Shown here piece after piece: positions 60,339-64,000 of a DNA stretch of 64,000 bases; the stretch's first letter is position 1, and each line of letters starts with the position of its first letter. The DNA comes from an uncultured Pedobacter sp. (GTDB taxonomy: Bacteria > Bacteroidota > Bacteroidia > Sphingobacteriales > Sphingobacteriaceae). The position numbers and the translations under genes were made by a program. The DNA lies in contig NZ_CAMLIG010000006.1 in NCBI RefSeq assembly GCF_946480185.1, positions 1 to 64,000 of the forward strand, in the 5' to 3' direction. The notes below the pieces were generated by a model. That model was not told the DNA's origin and made no database searches. It saw only the letters and a program-made list of their open reading frames with translations.

Positions 60339-60734
60339 ATGATTTATAAACTTGCTGTTGTTATGTTAGAATTAGAAGAAAACGGCTTAAATGAAGTTAC
60401 GCATTTTAATTTCGATAAAATGTACTCTTATCTTGGAAGAGATAGACAATGCATTAGAGAGATTCTTTTTGCGGTGCTGGACGAGCTTAAAACAACGGTA
60501 AATAAACTTGAAGACTGCATTAGGAATAGGCGGTTGAAGGAAATTAGAGATACCGCTCATAGGTTGGTTGGTACCGTTGCAACTGTTGGTTTGGACAGGC
60601 TTTGTGCCACACTTAGAAAGTTAGAGCAATTAAACAGGTTTGATCCAATTGCCCTAGATAAAGAGTTTAATAATTTAAAAAAAGAAATTTTGCTCATTAA
60701 TAAACTTGTGAGCAGGTATTTAGGGCCTGTTTAA
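60339..60734 (+). CDS. Hpt domain phosphotransfer protein
   Basis: A 131-residue all-helical protein. The Hpt motif is DTAHRLVGTVATVGLDRLC with phospho-acceptor His74. Helix ends match Hpt (RKLEQLNRFDPI, NNLKKEILLINKLV). A later ATG at 60363 (MLELEEN) is an alternative start. It sits 305 bp before the hybrid kinase on the same strand and could accept phosphate from that kinase's receiver. Confidence 0.85.
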   Translation: MIYKLAVVMLELEENGLNEVTHFNFDKMYSYLGRDRQCIREILFAVLDELKTTVNKLEDCIRNRRLKEIRDTAHRLVGTVATVGLDRLCATLRKLEQLNRFDPIALDKEFNNLKKEILLINKLVSRYLGPV

Positions 60735-61039
60735 AATATCTAATAATTTGTTTTTTTGGCTACAACGGCGTTATATTTTTTTATTCTTTATGTTTTAAAG
60801 AAACTCAAGAGTGCTGCGCAGTTTTCTAGATAGCCCCCCGCTAGCTGCTTGGCTTCACTCAAATATAAATTATAAACATTTTTACAATGCAATTTTAAAC
60901 ATGCTCCTATGGATAGCGGTGGCAAATAAATATATAAGAGCAAGGGCTAAATAACAATCAAAGGTTATAATTTACTAAGTTTACATTTACTTTATAATTT
61001 AAAAACGTTTTTAGCGTATTAAAAGTAATCAAATCATAG
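60735..61039. other. Gap between Hpt and kinase genes, one decayed repeat
   Basis: This 305-bp gap contains CTCAAGAGTGCTGCGCAG near 60803, a relative of the repeats at 3673-3940, and GATAGCCCCCCGC, and is otherwise A+T-rich. No promoter or terminator is clear. Confidence 0.4.
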
Positions 61040-64000
61040 ATGTCAACATTTCCATATTTACCCGACGAAAAGAATCGATTAGAAGCATTAAATAGCTATC
61101 AAATTTTAGATACTTTACCCAAAGAAGCATTTGATAGATTTACAGAACTGGCTTCAATCATTTGCGAAGTTCCTATCTCTTTAGTTTCGTTAATTGATGA
61201 GAACCGGCAGTGGTTCAAATCTAAAATAGGATTAGATATTGATGAAACTTCTAGGGACGTAGCTTTTTGTGCGCATGCTATTTTAGGTAGGGAAATTATG
61301 GAGGTGGAGGACGCCACCAGAGATGACCGTTTTAAGGATAACCCCTTAGTTACTTCCTCTCCAAACATAAAGTTTTACGCCGGTTACCCTTTGGTGGACC
61401 CAAGCGGATTTGCTTTAGGTACGCTATGCGTAATAGATAGGGAACCTAAAAAATTAACTGAGCGCCAAAAAAATGCTTTGAAATTTTTAGCAGGATCTGT
61501 TATGGATTTAATTGTGCAACAGAGAAAGACACAAGAGATTGAGAATTTTAACCGATTGTTTGAGATTTCAAAAGATTTAATCTGCATTTTAGAACCAAAC
61601 GGTCATTTTGCAAATACCAACCCTGCCTTTAAACATCTTTTAAGGTGGGAAAGTTCAGAATTAAAGAATCAGTCTTTTTTTGATTTCGTTCATCCAAATG
61701 ACTTGAAAGTCACAAAAGAGAAAATAAACAAGTTAATTACCGGAGTTCCAACCATAAGTTTTTCGCACAGATTTAGAGGAAAAGACGGTAATTATAAGAT
61801 TTTGGAGTGGGCCGCAACACCAGAGCCTTCAAGCAGAATGTTTTTTGCTATTGCAAGAGATGTTACCGATGCGAGAGAAAAAGAAATTGCTTTAAAACGT
61901 TCAGAATTAAGGCTCCGAGCTTTTTTTGAAAACTCTACCGGTTTTATGTGTACTCACACTTTAGATGGCCGGCTTTTAACAGTAAACAGTGCCGGAGCTG
62001 AAAGTTTAGGCTATAAACCAGAAGATCTTATTGGAAAAACCCTTTTTGAAATTATCCCAGAAAGCAGATATGAGTACATGAAAATGTACTTGGAAGCAAT
62101 AAAGGTTGAGGGCAAGGCCAGTGGTTTAATGTACACGCAAAATAAAGAAGGGAAAGTATCTACTTTGCTATTTAACAATGTTTTGGAGATGGATCCAAAC
62201 GGCGAAAAGTATATTATCGGCAATGCGGTTGACATCACAGAAAGGCATCAGCTTGAAGCGGACTTAAAACGTACAAAGGAGATGATGGAGCAAACCAATG
62301 AAGTTGCAAAAATTGGTGCTTGGGAAGTGAACTTGAAAACGAACAAGATTTATTGGTCAAAAGTAACCAAAATGATCCATGAGGTTGACGAAGATTATGA
62401 CCCTAATTTAGAGACAGCAGTTTCTTTTTTCGGAGATGATGAACCTAAGATAAGCAAAGCCCTTAAAAGAGCAGTAGAGGAGGGTATCCCTTATGATTTG
62501 GAGCTACAGATTACAACCGCAAAAGGAAAAAAAGTTTGGGTGCGTACCATTGGAAGTACTGAGTTCAAGGACGGAAAGTGTACGAGAGTTTTTGGTGCTT
62601 TTCAAGATATTACAGAAAATTACCTGCACCGGATTGCTTTAAAAAATGCAAAAATACAGGCCGAAGAAGCCAACGTTGCTAAATCCGAATTTTTGGCGAG
62701 CATGAGCCATGAGATTAGAACCCCCTTAAACGGAGTAATTGGTTTCACAGACTTGGTCTTGAAAACATCGCTTAACCAAACTCAGCAACAATATCTTACC
62801 ATTGTAAATCAATCTGCAAATGCTTTATTGGCCATTATTAATGATATTCTCGATTTTTCAAAAATAGAGGCCGGAAAATTAGAACTGGATATTGAAAAGT
62901 CGGATTTGTTTGAACTTACCAGCCAGGCATCAGATATTATTACTTTCCAAGCTCAAAATAAAGGGCTGGAGGTATTGCTGAATATCGATCCTAATTTACC
63001 TCGTTTTGCATATATAGATAATACGCGTTTAAAACAGGTGATTGTGAATTTATTAGGTAACGCCGTTAAATTTACCGAACAGGGCGAAATTGAACTTAAG
63101 ATTTTTGCTGAAAGTGATTTAAATAAAGAATATGTTGATTTTCATTTTGAGGTTAGAGACACCGGGATAGGTATTCAACCGGATAAACAAACCAAGATTT
63201 TCGACGCATTCTCTCAGGAAGACGCCTCAACTACCAAAAAATATGGTGGTACAGGTTTAGGCTTAACCATCTCAAACCGCCTGTTAGGTTTAATGGGAAG
63301 TCAGTTACAGCTCAAAAGTAAAGTCGGTTTTGGAAGTAGCTTTTATTTTAAGGTACGACTAAAAGTAGAATATGGCGAAGCCAGCTTAGCAGAAGACATT
63401 AGTTTTGTAAAGAATGTTTTAGTTGTAGATGACAACGAGAATAACAGGCTCATTTTAAGACAAATGCTTTCGCTAAAAAACATAAAAGTTACGGAAGCAA
63501 AACACGGTTTGGAAGCTTTGCAATTACTAACCGAAGGCAAAAGATACGATGTAATACTGATGGATTACCACATGCCATACATGGACGGACTGGAAACTAT
63601 TCAGAAAATACGCCAAAGCTTTGAGCAAAATCCGGAAGACCAGCCAATTATGCTATTGCACAGTTCCTCTGATGATGATAAAATCATACAGGTATGTGAA
63701 CAATACGGCGTTAATTTACGTATGGTTAAACCGATTAAAATGCAAGATCTTTTTAGCAAGTTGGCCAAACTAAACCATAAGCAAGAAGAGGTTATAAAAG
63801 TTGAAGAACAAGAGCTTAAAGACAATTCTGCATTTAATATTTTAGTAGCAGAAGACAATTTGGTAAACAAGTTATTAGCCAAAACAGTGATTAACAGAAT
63901 TTTGCCTAATGCCATTATTATGGAAGCCAGTAATGGAGCCGAGGCGATAGAGCAATATCAGCAACAGCACCCAGATTTAATTTTAATGGATTTGCAGATG
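61040..64000 (+). CDS. GAF/PAS hybrid histidine kinase, partial at right edge
   Basis: A large cytoplasmic hybrid kinase whose frame is open to the last base (987 codons), so the C-terminus is outside the window. Order: GAF about 25-155 (DTLPKEAFDRFTELASIICE, LGTLCVIDREP), three PAS modules about 170-290, 295-410 and 418-540, HisKA with His557 in SMSHEIRTPLNG, HATPase with NAVKFTEQG, DTGIGIQ and GGTGLGL, a first receiver with Asp842 in ILMDYHMPYMDG, and a second receiver whose Asp984 is in LILMDLQM at the edge. A third module may follow. The lone Hpt protein at 60339 may be its partner. Confidence 0.93.
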   Translation, partial: MSTFPYLPDEKNRLEALNSYQILDTLPKEAFDRFTELASIICEVPISLVSLIDENRQWFKSKIGLDIDETSRDVAFCAHAILGREIMEVEDATRDDRFKDNPLVTSSPNIKFYAGYPLVDPSGFALGTLCVIDREPKKLTERQKNALKFLAGSVMDLIVQQRKTQEIENFNRLFEISKDLICILEPNGHFANTNPAFKHLLRWESSELKNQSFFDFVHPNDLKVTKEKINKLITGVPTISFSHRFRGKDGNYKILEWAATPEPSSRMFFAIARDVTDAREKEIALKRSELRLRAFFENSTGFMCTHTLDGRLLTVNSAGAESLGYKPEDLIGKTLFEIIPESRYEYMKMYLEAIKVEGKASGLMYTQNKEGKVSTLLFNNVLEMDPNGEKYIIGNAVDITERHQLEADLKRTKEMMEQTNEVAKIGAWEVNLKTNKIYWSKVTKMIHEVDEDYDPNLETAVSFFGDDEPKISKALKRAVEEGIPYDLELQITTAKGKKVWVRTIGSTEFKDGKCTRVFGAFQDITENYLHRIALKNAKIQAEEANVAKSEFLASMSHEIRTPLNGVIGFTDLVLKTSLNQTQQQYLTIVNQSANALLAIINDILDFSKIEAGKLELDIEKSDLFELTSQASDIITFQAQNKGLEVLLNIDPNLPRFAYIDNTRLKQVIVNLLGNAVKFTEQGEIELKIFAESDLNKEYVDFHFEVRDTGIGIQPDKQTKIFDAFSQEDASTTKKYGGTGLGLTISNRLLGLMGSQLQLKSKVGFGSSFYFKVRLKVEYGEASLAEDISFVKNVLVVDDNENNRLILRQMLSLKNIKVTEAKHGLEALQLLTEGKRYDVILMDYHMPYMDGLETIQKIRQSFEQNPEDQPIMLLHSSSDDDKIIQVCEQYGVNLRMVKPIKMQDLFSKLAKLNHKQEEVIKVEEQELKDNSAFNILVAEDNLVNKLLAKTVINRILPNAIIMEASNGAEAIEQYQQQHPDLILMDLQM

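Overview
The window looks like a chromosomal segment of a Bacteroidota bacterium, most likely family Sphingobacteriaceae (Pedobacter-like). The signs are AT-rich DNA, the Bacteroidota promoter layout TTTG-N19-TAnnTTTG ahead of rplM and the thr operon, many TonB-dependent receptors and other outer-membrane barrels, an ECF sigma/FecR/receptor cassette, a LytS/LytTR pair, a PAS/GAF hybrid kinase and several YceI proteins. No rRNA, tRNA, CRISPR array, transposase or phage gene was found. The last gene runs off the right edge.

Layout. Bases 1-1212 are repeat-rich non-coding DNA. Then come a DEAD-box RNA helicase (-) and a lipoprotein amidase (+), followed by about 2 kb of gene-free DNA packed with dispersed repeats. 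Bases 5564-9052 hold YceI, an outer-membrane barrel, a second YceI, a coiled-coil protein and a small membrane protein. On the minus strand follow glnS, a flavin disulfide reductase, an NTF2-like secreted protein, a PepSY-like lipoprotein and a sigma/FecR/TonB-receptor unit. The ribosomal operon rplM-rpsI-rpsB-tsf lies at 18424-21093. After a DUF6624 protein and a GH28 glycosidase comes a second sigma-factor operon (28110 to 24421, minus strand) encoding sigma factor, anti-sigma/barrel protein, a third YceI, a DUF5777 barrel and a Rieske lipoprotein. An SGNH/MBOAT O-acylation pair and two tatA genes precede gatA and a LysM lytic transglycosylase.

Bases 34413-37060 hold a TonB-dependent receptor under a TPP riboswitch. 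Then follow DUF3078, an M3 peptidase, the birA-dsbD-pfkA minus-strand group, rsfS-ftsH-LUD (+), a PAS histidine kinase (-), the thr operon thrA-thrB-thrC (+), a large outer-membrane protein, a LytS/LytTR pair, an Hpt protein and the truncated hybrid kinase.

The most notable regulatory DNA is a complete thr attenuator (promoter, 16-residue Thr-rich leader peptide, antiterminator, terminator) and a TPP riboswitch whose J2/4 joint is expanded by 83 nt holding a perfect 12-bp hairpin. A third theme is a dense set of dispersed palindromic and tandem repeats in the intergenic DNA, including both gaps of the thr operon and the riboswitch itself. The two sigma-factor operons and the first YceI cluster suggest a periplasmic YceI/outer-membrane-barrel/Rieske module of unknown function.
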